This document shows positions 1-7,077 of a stretch of 33,115 nucleotides of DNA, in pieces. The stretch covers positions 1 through 33,115 of the forward strand of contig JAPOTD010000010.1 of the NCBI GenBank assembly GCA_026709365.1, in the 5' to 3' direction. The stretch's first letter is position 1. The number at the start of each line of letters is the position of its first letter. The notes beneath the pieces were generated by a model. It did not search any database. It was not told the origin of the DNA and saw only the letters and a program-made list of their open reading frames with translations. The translations under genes and the position numbers were made by a program. The stretch is from Gammaproteobacteria bacterium. Lineage in GTDB: Bacteria; Pseudomonadota; Gammaproteobacteria; Pseudomonadales; Azotimanducaceae.

Positions 1-876
1 GGACACGCTCTACGCCGTCACCCCGGCGAGGCCCCGAACCCGGTGGCGCAGCTGCCGGCCCGCTTCGACGCCGCCAAGTTCAGCGCACGGCAAACGTTCG
101 CCGCCTCCGGCGATGGCGTCAAGGTGCCCTGCTTCATCATCGAGCCGAAAGGGCGGAGCGGTCCGTTGCCGACGCTGCTGTACGGATACGGCGGCTTCGA
201 GATCGCCTTGACGCCCAGCTACCTCTCGCCCTTGGCCACGGCTTGGCTTCAAGCGGGCGGCGTGTTCGCCATCGCCAACATCCGCGGCGGCGGCGAGTAC
301 GGGCCGCAGTGGCATCAGGCGGCGCTCGGACCCAATCGCCAGCGGGCCTACGACGACTTCGCCGCCGTCGCTGAGCATTTGGCAACGACGGGCGTCACCC
401 GCCCGCAGCAACTCGGCATCTACGGCGGCTCCAACGGCGGCTTGCTGGTGGGCGTGGCCTTCACCCAACGCCCGGAACTTTTCGGGGCCGCAGTGTCGGC
501 GGTGCCGCTGCTGGACATGCTGCGCTACGACAAGCTGCTGGCCGGCGCCTCCTGGACCGGCGAGTACGGCGACCCCGACGACCCCGAGGCCCGGCGATGG
601 CTGGCCGCCTACTCGCCCTACCAAAACGTCCGTGCGGATGCGGCCTACCCGCCCGTTTTCCTGACCACCTCGACCAAGGATGACCGGGTGCATCCCGGCC
701 ATGCCCGCAAGATGGCGGCCCGGCTGCAGTCCCAGGGCCATGAAACCCTGTACTACGAAAACACCGAGGGCGGCCACAGCGCCGCCGCCAACTTGGCCCA
801 GCTCGCCCGCCGCGACGCCTTGGTGGCGACCTTCCTGATGCAGGAGCTGATGGTCGGTCCGAACTCTCCGGATTGA
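1..876 (+). CDS. Prolyl oligopeptidase family serine peptidase (S9A), C-terminal part, cut by window edge
   Basis: The visible 277 or more residues are the alpha/beta-hydrolase domain of a prolyl oligopeptidase, which cleaves short peptides after proline. The catalytic triad can be read directly: Ser in YGGSNGG, Asp in STKDDRVHPGHA and His in EGGHSAAA. The oxyanion-side motif NIRGGGEYG is also present. The N-terminal beta-propeller lies left of the window. The frame used by the domain can be followed back to about base 25, but bases 2-25 make better family sense one frame over (DTLYAVTP, as expected for the propeller-to-hydrolase junction). This suggests a one-base loss near base 20-27, either real or a sequence error. 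The gene converges with the minus-strand operon at 1224-4232. The family call is secure. Intactness is uncertain. Confidence 0.9.
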   Translation, partial: GHALRRHPGEAPNPVAQLPARFDAAKFSARQTFAASGDGVKVPCFIIEPKGRSGPLPTLLYGYGGFEIALTPSYLSPLATAWLQAGGVFAIANIRGGGEYGPQWHQAALGPNRQRAYDDFAAVAEHLATTGVTRPQQLGIYGGSNGGLLVGVAFTQRPELFGAAVSAVPLLDMLRYDKLLAGASWTGEYGDPDDPEARRWLAAYSPYQNVRADAAYPPVFLTTSTKDDRVHPGHARKMAARLQSQGHETLYYENTEGGHSAAANLAQLARRDALVATFLMQELMVGPNSPD

Positions 877-1223
877 TCTTCGGCATGGTGCCGCCAGAGT
901 AGCGGCCCAGTTTGACTCGCGTCGTCGTCATGATCCGGTCGAGGGCGGGACGCCCTCCGGGAGTCGTCGCCCGAGCCCAGTGGATTCGCGGAGCGAGAGA
1001 GCCCCGCGGCGCAATGCGGGCGGCAAGCACCCAAGGAGGCCCCTTGCTGGACCGCGCGCAAAATGACGCAATCAAACCATTGACAAGACGGAAACTCGCT
1101 CAGCGGGTCTCACCTGACGTGGGCACGTCGCCTGGAGCGAGGGCATCTTGTCCTCGCAGTGACGCTCATCAGAGCGCCAGCCGCTCAAGCCCAGCGAAAC
1201 TGAGCCACTACCGCCGCCGGACG
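877..1223. other. Intergenic stretch between convergent genes, with two hairpins
   Basis: About 350 bp without a convincing gene lie between the peptidase stop and the end of the cytochrome gene on the other strand. Two inverted repeats are visible. GAGGGCG/CGCCCTC with a GGA loop spans 941-957, extended by CCG/CGG at 935-937 and 958-960. GCGAGG/CCTCGC spans 1137-1157. Neither has a T-tract. They could end transcription from both sides or be remnants of REP-like sequence. Open frames across this stretch have no family resemblance and composition unlike the neighbours. Confidence 0.5.
935..960. terminator. Candidate hairpin terminator after the peptidase gene
   Basis: A 7-bp perfect stem (GAGGGCG/CGCCCTC) with a 3-nt loop is extended by three more pairs across a small bulge. 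It sits about 60 bp after the peptidase stop, in a convergent gap. No U-run follows, so a Rho-independent role is only possible. Confidence 0.3.
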
Positions 1224-1586
1224 TCAGTTGTGCCGCTGGCCCGCGCCCGGCCGCAGGCTGGGGGGAAGCGGTGCTCGCCGTCCAGCGAATGGCGGCACCC
1301 CGTAGTGGCGCGCCAGGTAGGTTAGGAGCTGATCTTCCGTGCGCGGGTCGAATCGCCACAGGTTTTCGTTGGCTTGCATCCGGCGAACGACAGTGGTCCA
1401 GAAGTTTCGATCGCCGCTTTGCGCCCTGACCAAGTCCAAGCCGTGGCAGCCGCTGCAATGGGCGTAAACCAGCGCCCTGCCCGGCCCTTCGATCAGTCCG
1501 GCGCCGGGTTCGGCAGCCGTGCCAGCGCCAAGCGCCAGCGCTGCGGCCAGCCCGATCAGGCCACTTGCACGGCGATGCGGTGGCAT
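1224..1586 (-). CDS. sorB: Mono-haem c-type cytochrome, SorB-like subunit of sulfite dehydrogenase
   Basis: This is a 120-residue exported cytochrome c. An N-terminal hydrophobic signal peptide (residues about 8-25, ending near GTAA) is followed by one haem site, CSGCH (Cys44, Cys47, His48). Met70 or another downstream Met is a candidate sixth ligand. It starts inside the end of the upstream molybdoenzyme gene with a 31-bp overlap, which points to coupled translation. In the sulfite:cytochrome c oxidoreductase family (SorAB), the small haem subunit takes electrons from the Mo subunit in the periplasm and passes them to the respiratory chain. Both the size and the gene order (Mo subunit, then cytochrome) fit. 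The SorB assignment rests mainly on its partner, because small cytochromes c are hard to tell apart. Confidence 0.8.
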   Translation of the reverse strand: MPPHRRASGLIGLAAALALGAGTAAEPGAGLIEGPGRALVYAHCSGCHGLDLVRAQSGDRNFWTTVVRRMQANENLWRFDPRTEDQLLTYLARHYGVPPFAGRRAPLPPSLRPGAGQRHN

Positions 1587-2722
1587 GCGTTGTTCAGGTA
1601 GCCCTTGGGGTTCCAGCCCGGCACCAGCATCGGTTGGGCGACACCCTGGTCATCCTCCGCCCGCGCCCAGACTTCGTAGTAGCCGGGGCGGGTGAAGTGG
1701 ACCTCGCCGTGAAAGCGCTGCCAAGCCAGGCGATTGACGGGCTCATCGAGAGCCGCCCGCCGCCACGTCTGCCCGTAGTCGGCGGACAGGAACATTCGAG
1801 CCACAGCCCGCTCCCCGGCCCAAGCATGGCCGCGCACGGCCAAGGGCCGGGCGAGGCCATGTCGGACCCCGGACGCCGGGTGGGTGATCAGCGACTTCAC
1901 TGGCATGGCCTCGATGATGCACATGTCCTGCGCAGGCACCTCGGCGCCCGGTTCCACAGGCTCGCAAGGCACCCGGTAGGAGTGGCCGCCCATTTTCGGT
2001 CCGTCATGCACCCGATCGCGGATGGCCAGCCGATGCAGCCACTTGCCGCTGACGGAGCCTGGCCAGCCGCCCGCCACCAAGCGCAGCGGGCCGCCATGCA
2101 GCGGCGGAATGGGCGCATCGTTCATCGCCCAGGCGACCAAGGTTTCCGGCTGCTGCGCCTTGGCCACCGGCACGCCTCTGGAGATGACCGTCTTGGCCGG
2201 ATCGCCGGACAGGTGCCGGTCCCGGCCGTAATAGGCAACATAGACCGCATTGGAGGCCACGCCAACCGCCTTGAGCAGGTCGCTTAGGCGAACGCCCGTC
2301 CAGCGGGCGCAGCTGACCGCGCCGGTGGTCCATTGGTTGCCCGGCGCCGGCGGATGGAACTCGGCGCGGCCGTTGCCGCCGCATTCGATGGTCAGCGCGT
2401 AGGTGTGTGTCTCGAATCGAGCGCGCAGTTCGGCCAGCGAGAAACGGCGCGGCGCCAGGCAGGCCTCGCCGTCGATGGTCAGCCCCCAGCCCGAGGGGTC
2501 GGTGCTCGCCGGCAGCAGGCCGTTGTTGCGCACGAACATGTTCCGGGCTGAAGTGAAAGGCTCATCGAGCAGGTGCGCCGGGGTCTCGGCGTTGAGCGGC
2601 AGGGCGCTTAGAGTCCGCAAGTGCGGCTTGGCCGGCAAAGGGCTGGGGGCCAGGCTTGGAGCCGCCAGAACCGCTCCGGCGCCCCACGCGGCGAGGCTGG
2701 CGAAGCTGCGGCGGGTCACCAT
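1556..2722 (-). CDS. sorA: Sulfite oxidase-family molybdopterin enzyme, SorA-like, Tat-exported
   Basis: This 388-residue protein has a twin-arginine signal (TRRSF followed by a hydrophobic stretch, residues 3-25), the Mo-cofactor domain of the sulfite oxidase family with the Mo-ligand Cys in IECGGNGR (Cys114), the FVRNNG segment near residue 63, and a C-terminal Mo-co dimerisation domain (from about residue 265) that ends in the typical GYYEVWARA and GWNPKGY motifs. SorA oxidises sulfite to sulfate in the periplasm with a cytochrome c partner, here the overlapping downstream gene. Only 6 bp separate it from the ferredoxin gene upstream, so it belongs to the P450 operon. In the FVRNNG segment an Asn stands where plant and animal sulfite oxidases usually have a His. 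The family is secure; sulfite as the true substrate is inferred. Confidence 0.85.
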   Translation of the reverse strand: MVTRRSFASLAAWGAGAVLAAPSLAPSPLPAKPHLRTLSALPLNAETPAHLLDEPFTSARNMFVRNNGLLPASTDPSGWGLTIDGEACLAPRRFSLAELRARFETHTYALTIECGGNGRAEFHPPAPGNQWTTGAVSCARWTGVRLSDLLKAVGVASNAVYVAYYGRDRHLSGDPAKTVISRGVPVAKAQQPETLVAWAMNDAPIPPLHGGPLRLVAGGWPGSVSGKWLHRLAIRDRVHDGPKMGGHSYRVPCEPVEPGAEVPAQDMCIIEAMPVKSLITHPASGVRHGLARPLAVRGHAWAGERAVARMFLSADYGQTWRRAALDEPVNRLAWQRFHGEVHFTRPGYYEVWARAEDDQGVAQPMLVPGWNPKGYLNNACHRIAVQVA

Positions 2723-2728
2723 CGCGCA

Positions 2729-2923
2729 TCACGCCTCAATCAGGATGGCACCGGCCGGGCAGACTTCCGCCGCCTGTTCGGCGCGCAGGCGCATCCCCGC
2801 ATCGGCCAGGTCCGTCATCTTCAGCGAGGGCTCGCCATCGTCGCTCATCTCAAACAGCTCCGGATGGTTGTAGCAGCACTCGCCGGAGCGGTGGCACTGG
2901 TCCAAGTCGATGCGAACCTTCAT
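2729..2923 (-). CDS. P450-type single-cluster ferredoxin (probably 3Fe-4S)
   Basis: This 64-residue ferredoxin begins MKVRIDLDQC. Cluster cysteines are Cys10, Cys16 and Cys55 (in CPAGAI). The position that would hold the second Cys of a 4Fe-4S motif (residue 13) is Ser, as in P450-linked ferredoxins that usually carry a 3Fe-4S cluster. An extra Cys17 follows Cys16. The gene begins 10 bp after the stop of the P450 gene and ends 6 bp before the Mo enzyme start, so the P450 is its likely electron acceptor. No ferredoxin reductase gene is visible nearby, so a reductase elsewhere in the genome must supply electrons. Confidence 0.9.
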   Translation of the reverse strand: MKVRIDLDQCHRSGECCYNHPELFEMSDDGEPSLKMTDLADAGMRLRAEQAAEVCPAGAILIEA

Positions 2924-2933
2924 GGCGGCGCGG

Positions 2934-4232
2934 CTAGGCCGGATTGAACGTCAGGACCAGCTCCTGCGGGGAGCGGAAGCCGCCGGAGTCGATGGAGGGC
3001 GAGCTGATGCCGGGATGGCGGTCAAGCTTGGGCTGCGCAGTGCCCATGGCGCCCATCAGCTTGGTGCAGGCGATCATGGCCTCCTGGCGGGCCATGACGT
3101 AGCCCATGCAAAAGTGCTGGCCGATGCCGAAACCCAAGTGGCCGGGCTTGCCGTCCTTGTAGCGCCCGGAGCGGTTCTCGCGTCCCATGTGCAGGTCGCT
3201 GCGGTGGATGTCGAAGGTGTCCGGGTCCTTGAACACCCGCTCGTCCCGGTTGCCGGCGCCGAGGTAGAGAATGATGCCGGCCCGCTCCGGGACCACCCGG
3301 CCGTGCAGCTCCACCTCCCGGGTGGTGTGGCGGAATTGGGCATGCACCACGGGGTCGTAGCGCATCATCTCGGTGAAGACGTCATCCCACAGGTTGGGGT
3401 CGGCCTGCACGTCGGCATACTGATCCGGGCGCGTGTACATCATGTGGAACCACATGTTGGCGATGGCCTTGTCGGTGGTGTCGCCGCCTGCCGCGAGCAG
3501 CAGTGCGACGAAGCCCTTCACTTCATCCGCGCTCATGCGGGCGCCATCGAGCTCGGCGCTGACGATGCGCGACAGCAGATCGTCGCCGGGCGTCTTGGCG
3601 CGGGTTGCGATCAGAGGATCGAGGTAGTCCCACATTTCGTTGCGCGCCTGAATGCCCCGGGCCAGATGCTCGCCGCCGAAACCCAAGCCGGCGATGAGCG
3701 CTTGGTACCAACCCACAAAGGTGTCCTCATCCTGCCGAGGCAGGCCCAGCATGTTGGAAATCACGCGGATGGGCACTTGGCTGGAGAACTGGCTGACCAG
3801 CTCCACTTCCCCTGCATCCCTGAAGGTGGCGATCACCTCATCGCAGATCTGCGCCACCATCGGCAGGAACGTTTGCAGTCGATTGCCCACGAATTGCCCG
3901 GCGACGATGTTGCGCAGCCAACGGTGCTGCGGGCTGTTGCCGTACTCCAGGATGTTCGGCCCAAAGACGTGGCTGGAGCCGAACCGGTATGGGCCGTCCG
4001 GCTTGTACACCGCGCGATCATAGCTGGCGTTGTCCTGAAAGGCACCGTCGATGTCCCAGTAGCGGGACAGCACCCAACGGTTGTGAAAGCGGTCGTGAAA
4101 CAGGGGGTGGTGGTCGCGCAGCCGCTTGTACAGCGGGAAGGGATCGCGCTGAAAAGCCGCGCCATCGAACTCCCGGGGGTCGATTTCGTTGGGAAGCGCG
4201 GACGCCTGCTGCTCCTGCAGGGGTTCGGCCAT
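2934..4232 (-). CDS. Cytochrome P450 (canonical, catalytic)
   Basis: This is a 432-residue soluble bacterial P450. The start at 4232 (MAEPLQEQ) is chosen because GGGAGGAAACTC precedes the ATG at good spacing; a longer open frame upstream merely crosses a repeat array. All core motifs are present: I-helix AGGDTT (248-253, oxygen activation), ExxR as EMMR (288-291), and the haem loop FGIGQHFCMG with ligand Cys375. The gene is first in a minus-strand operon with its ferredoxin and the SorAB-like pair. A shared insert before the haem loop (RSGRYKDG here) also occurs in the two other P450-family proteins of the window, so the three are probably related paralogues. The substrate cannot be told from sequence. 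A repeat array begins 76 bp upstream of the start. Confidence 0.95.
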   Translation of the reverse strand: MAEPLQEQQASALPNEIDPREFDGAAFQRDPFPLYKRLRDHHPLFHDRFHNRWVLSRYWDIDGAFQDNASYDRAVYKPDGPYRFGSSHVFGPNILEYGNSPQHRWLRNIVAGQFVGNRLQTFLPMVAQICDEVIATFRDAGEVELVSQFSSQVPIRVISNMLGLPRQDEDTFVGWYQALIAGLGFGGEHLARGIQARNEMWDYLDPLIATRAKTPGDDLLSRIVSAELDGARMSADEVKGFVALLLAAGGDTTDKAIANMWFHMMYTRPDQYADVQADPNLWDDVFTEMMRYDPVVHAQFRHTTREVELHGRVVPERAGIILYLGAGNRDERVFKDPDTFDIHRSDLHMGRENRSGRYKDGKPGHLGFGIGQHFCMGYVMARQEAMIACTKLMGAMGTAQPKLDRHPGISSPSIDSGGFRSPQELVLTFNPA

Positions 4233-4308
4233 GAGTTTCCTCCCGAGCGTTTCTGGGCGTTGCGGGCAAGTATAGGCGATCAATTGGTGGGGATTGGCAT
4301 CACTATGG

Positions 4309-4387
4309 GGACACACACAATTAAAATCACCAGAAGGACACACAACATCACAACAAGGACACTCACAGACACGGTACAGGGACACAC
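4309..4387 (-). repeat. GTGTGTCC array A (4 copies), between P450 and transposase genes
   Basis: On the minus strand the core GTGTGTCC occurs at 4380-4387, 4336-4343 and 4309-4316, with a GAGTGTCC variant at 4357-4364. On the plus strand these read GGACACAC. Start-to-start distances are 27, 21 and 23 bp. Spacers in this array share a GTGAT element (for example TTGTTGTGATGTT and TTCTGGTGATTTT). All copies point the same way. The array is 76 bp upstream of the P450 start and about 140 bp upstream of the Y1 transposase start on the other strand. The same core builds arrays at 8650-8836 and 26295-26428. Confidence 0.85.
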
Positions 4388-4527
4388 GCCACTGTCGTCC
4401 TACAGCGTGGTGGAGAACTCGCACAACGGGGTTCCGAAGATTCCGCGGCGACGACGAGCCGATGTCAGGCAAGTCCTGCGGAGATTGCCACTGGACGGCA
4501 GCTTGCCGGGTGCGTCACCCTATCCCC

Positions 4528-5538
4528 ATGGCTACTCCCAGAAGCAAGCTGGTCGATTCTGAAAACGCCCTGAGCTACCACTTGGTTTCCCGTTGCGTGC
4601 GCGGCGCCTTCCTGTGCGGCCGCGACCCAACCACTGGTCGGGACTGCTCCCACCGTCGCCGTTGGCTCATTGATCGCCTGCTATTCCTCGCCCAGTTCTT
4701 TGCTGTCGAGATCGACAGCTACGCGGTGCTTAGCAACCACTTCCATTTGGCAGCGCATTACGACCCGAAGGCCTGCCTTGGGTGGAGCGAAGCGGAAGTG
4801 GCGCGTCGATGGGTGGCGGCGTTCCCGCCAATGGAGGACGGGGTGCCTGCGGAAGACCGTAAGCCCTTGGAGCAGGAGCGACTGCTGGCGGATCCGAAGC
4901 GATTGGCCCGAGCGCGAGCGACGTTGGGTTCTCTGTCGTCTTTCATGAAGCACCTGAAGCAGCCGATCGCCCGCCGTGCGAACAAGGAGGACGGGGTTAA
5001 GGGGCACTTTTTCGAGCAGCGATTCTACTCGGGGGCTCTTCTGGACGATGAGGCGGTCTTGGCGGCGATGGCCTACATCGACTTGAATCCGGTCCGTGCG
5101 AAGTTGGCGAACCATCTTTCGGAGTGCCGGGATGCGTCGATCGGGGAGCGCTTGCGGGTTAACCGGGCGCAGGCATTGGATGAGTTTCTGGCGCCGCTGG
5201 CTTCAGGCCTCGACTGTGTGCAGGACTTGGGAGGCGGATCGTCGGATGCCCCCGTAAGCGGGATTGGCGAGTCGGAGGAAACCACCTCCGATACTGGCCG
5301 ACTAGGGCCCGCGCCCCGCATACGGATGACTCTTCGGGGCTACATCGAACTGCTTGAGGGGATCATGGCAGCTAGGTCCGCCAGCGCGAAAAGCCAGGGA
5401 CCGGACTCAGCTATGCGCTGGCTGGCTCGTGTCACTTCAATGCGTAAACGCCAGCGAGCCTATGGTCGGCAGGGTGCGCTCTCGCAGTGGATGGCGCAAA
5501 GGGGGATGCGGTGCTGGGAGGTGCCTCTATCCGCCTAA
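4528..5538 (+). CDS. REP-associated tyrosine transposase (RAYT; Y1/IS200-like domain)
   Basis: This 336-residue single-strand DNA transposase belongs to the HUH/Y1 superfamily. The metal-binding HUH motif is HFH (71-73, in LSNHFHL) and the catalytic Tyr183 lies in AYIDLNPVRA, a hallmark of chromosomal RAYT proteins. The N-terminus, with SRCVRGAFLCG near residues 21-31, is typical of one widespread gammaproteobacterial branch. A C-terminal extension of about 130 residues follows the Y1 domain. The start at 4528 (MATPRSKLV) follows the family; no good Shine-Dalgarno is seen. RAYTs act on short palindromic repeats (REPs) scattered in the host genome. The GTGTGTCC array lies just upstream. The gene splits what may have been one P450 gene cluster. 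No flanking partner transposase or classic IS ends were found. Confidence 0.88.
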   Translation: MATPRSKLVDSENALSYHLVSRCVRGAFLCGRDPTTGRDCSHRRRWLIDRLLFLAQFFAVEIDSYAVLSNHFHLAAHYDPKACLGWSEAEVARRWVAAFPPMEDGVPAEDRKPLEQERLLADPKRLARARATLGSLSSFMKHLKQPIARRANKEDGVKGHFFEQRFYSGALLDDEAVLAAMAYIDLNPVRAKLANHLSECRDASIGERLRVNRAQALDEFLAPLASGLDCVQDLGGGSSDAPVSGIGESEETTSDTGRLGPAPRIRMTLRGYIELLEGIMAARSASAKSQGPDSAMRWLARVTSMRKRQRAYGRQGALSQWMAQRGMRCWEVPLSA

Positions 5539-5631
5539 CCAAGGCGAGTTAGTCCAGCCGTTAAGTAAGGGAGCTCCAAATGCGGTTCAATTGGAAGTGC
5601 CGCGACCCGACAAACGGAACCGACGCCCCCG

Positions 5632-6966
5632 TCAACGGGGCCGAAAGCGCACTGGCAAGTGCCAGCAGGCGTGCATCTCCCCGAGCCGGCGGCAGATGGC
5701 GCTTGGCGGTTTTGCCTCATCGGCCAAAACCATGTCATCCACCGCCTCCAGCAACGCCCCGGATGCGGTGATCACGGCATCCCGAGTCAAGGCGTACAGT
5801 GACCGGGGACGATCTTCCGGCACCGCCGGATGCTTGGTGGGTGGTCCCAATCCTGGAGTGATGCCCGTGGCCAACCCATCCGCCCGATACTGACCCCGGG
5901 CCTCCCGGTGACAAATGTCCTTACGGCCAGCAATGAAGCGGTCGGGGTTGGCAAACACGCGGGGGTCCCGATTGGCTGCCGCGACTGAGCAAACCAGGAG
6001 GCCTCCCTTGGGGATCAGGCGGCCGAACCGCTCCACCTCATGCCTTGCAAACCGCTGGGCGGCAATCATCGGCGTGGAGTGGCGGAACGCCTCTAGAACA
6101 GCCAGCTTGACGCAGCGTGAGTCGCCGCGCACCTTGTCGAACTCCTCCGCATTGGTCAGCAGCGCCAGCCACAGATTGGCGAGCGCGCCGTGCAAGGTAT
6201 CGAAGTCCATTTCCAATAGGGTTGCCACCAAGTCCTGGGGCTGGGCTGGCCCACCCTCCAATTCCAAGCCAGCCACCGCGGAGATCAGGTCGCCGCCGGG
6301 CGCCTGCCGCCGCGCCTCAAGCAACGGCGCAAGCTCGGCGACCAACTCGTCCGCCGCCGCCGCGCCCAGCCAGCGAGCGTGAGGATCCCAGCTCACCCCC
6401 CGGTGCAGTCGCCAAAGCAGGGCGGCGACTTGCGGTGCGCTCTCCGCAGGCGGATCGAGCATCGCCAACCATAGCTGCATGTTCAGGCGCGCTGCGAATT
6501 CGGTGGCGAGGTCGGCTTCTCCGCGCCGCGCGAAATCCGCAATGGCGGATTCGGCCAGACGCCTGCAGCTGGCGTCCCATGCGTTGGCTTGGGCGGTCAG
6601 CACCGGCAGCGCTGTTCGCAAATCCCTGCCGAAGCCTTCGATGCCCAAGCGCCAAGCCTTGGAACGGGTTTCGTAGTTGGCGCCGTCGGTGAGTATTGAG
6701 GTGACGTCGTCGTAGCGGGTGATCCAGAAGCAGTTGTTCAGCCAATCGCGGTAGCAGGGGTAGTTCTCGCGCAGTACGGCCAGCAATGGATAGGGGTTGT
6801 CCGCAAACTCGCGTGAGACCAATTGCGCCGGTTTGATCTTGGGGGTGGATTGGCCCACCCGCTCCCGTTGGAACACTTCGTAGGTGCGAAAGCCGGCGTC
6901 GCCGCGGGTGCCTTCAGGGATAGCCACTCCGTTGGCGCCGATCACCGGCAGGGCGCTTTCCGTCAC
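5632..6966 (-). CDS. Cytochrome P450-like protein lacking the haem-ligand cysteine
   Basis: This 444-residue P450-fold protein keeps ExxR (EAFR, 292-295), the I-helix acid-alcohol pair (DFDT, 254-257) and the ANRDPRVFANPDRF segment, but not the haem loop. Where the neighbours read FGxGxHxC, this protein reads PGLGPPTK, so Lys378 stands at the cysteine position, followed by HPAVPEDRPRSLYAL. No other frame over bases 5790-5900 restores a Cys, and the frame is otherwise open and well kept along its full length. It probably does not act as a haem-thiolate monooxygenase. It could be a non-catalytic partner, an enzyme of other chemistry, or an early-stage decayed gene. Start is GTG at 6966 with a weak ribosome site. 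It lies 111 bp downstream of the other P450 gene in the same direction. Confidence 0.85.
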   Translation of the reverse strand: MTESALPVIGANGVAIPEGTRGDAGFRTYEVFQRERVGQSTPKIKPAQLVSREFADNPYPLLAVLRENYPCYRDWLNNCFWITRYDDVTSILTDGANYETRSKAWRLGIEGFGRDLRTALPVLTAQANAWDASCRRLAESAIADFARRGEADLATEFAARLNMQLWLAMLDPPAESAPQVAALLWRLHRGVSWDPHARWLGAAAADELVAELAPLLEARRQAPGGDLISAVAGLELEGGPAQPQDLVATLLEMDFDTLHGALANLWLALLTNAEEFDKVRGDSRCVKLAVLEAFRHSTPMIAAQRFARHEVERFGRLIPKGGLLVCSVAAANRDPRVFANPDRFIAGRKDICHREARGQYRADGLATGITPGLGPPTKHPAVPEDRPRSLYALTRDAVITASGALLEAVDDMVLADEAKPPSAICRRLGEMHACWHLPVRFRPR

Positions 6967-7077
6967 GGCTGCCGTGCCCCGCCAATGCTGGCGAACGAGC
7001 CTTCAGCCAGCTTGGGAACGGCGCGTCTCTGATGCAAGGGGAACAGCCGACCAGCCGATGGGCTGCCTGCGTTCATT

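Noticed and set aside
912-1325. 137-codon plus-strand frame in the gap after the peptidase
   Set aside because: Arg/Ser/Pro-rich translation without motif, overlapping the cytochrome gene on the other strand.
4233-4472. N-terminal extension of the P450 gene across array A
   Set aside because: The extra 80 residues are translated repeat sequence (for example CECPCC, CVCP). A strong ribosome site directly precedes the ATG at 4232.
2910-4562. 550-codon open frame on the plus strand
   Set aside because: It is the antisense of the P450 gene, a common artefact in GC-rich DNA, and has no family features.
5632-6966. Calling the Cys-less P450 gene a pseudogene
   Set aside because: There are no stops or frameshifts and other motifs are kept. 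Loss of the Cys alone does not prove decay, so it is listed as CDS with the oddity noted.
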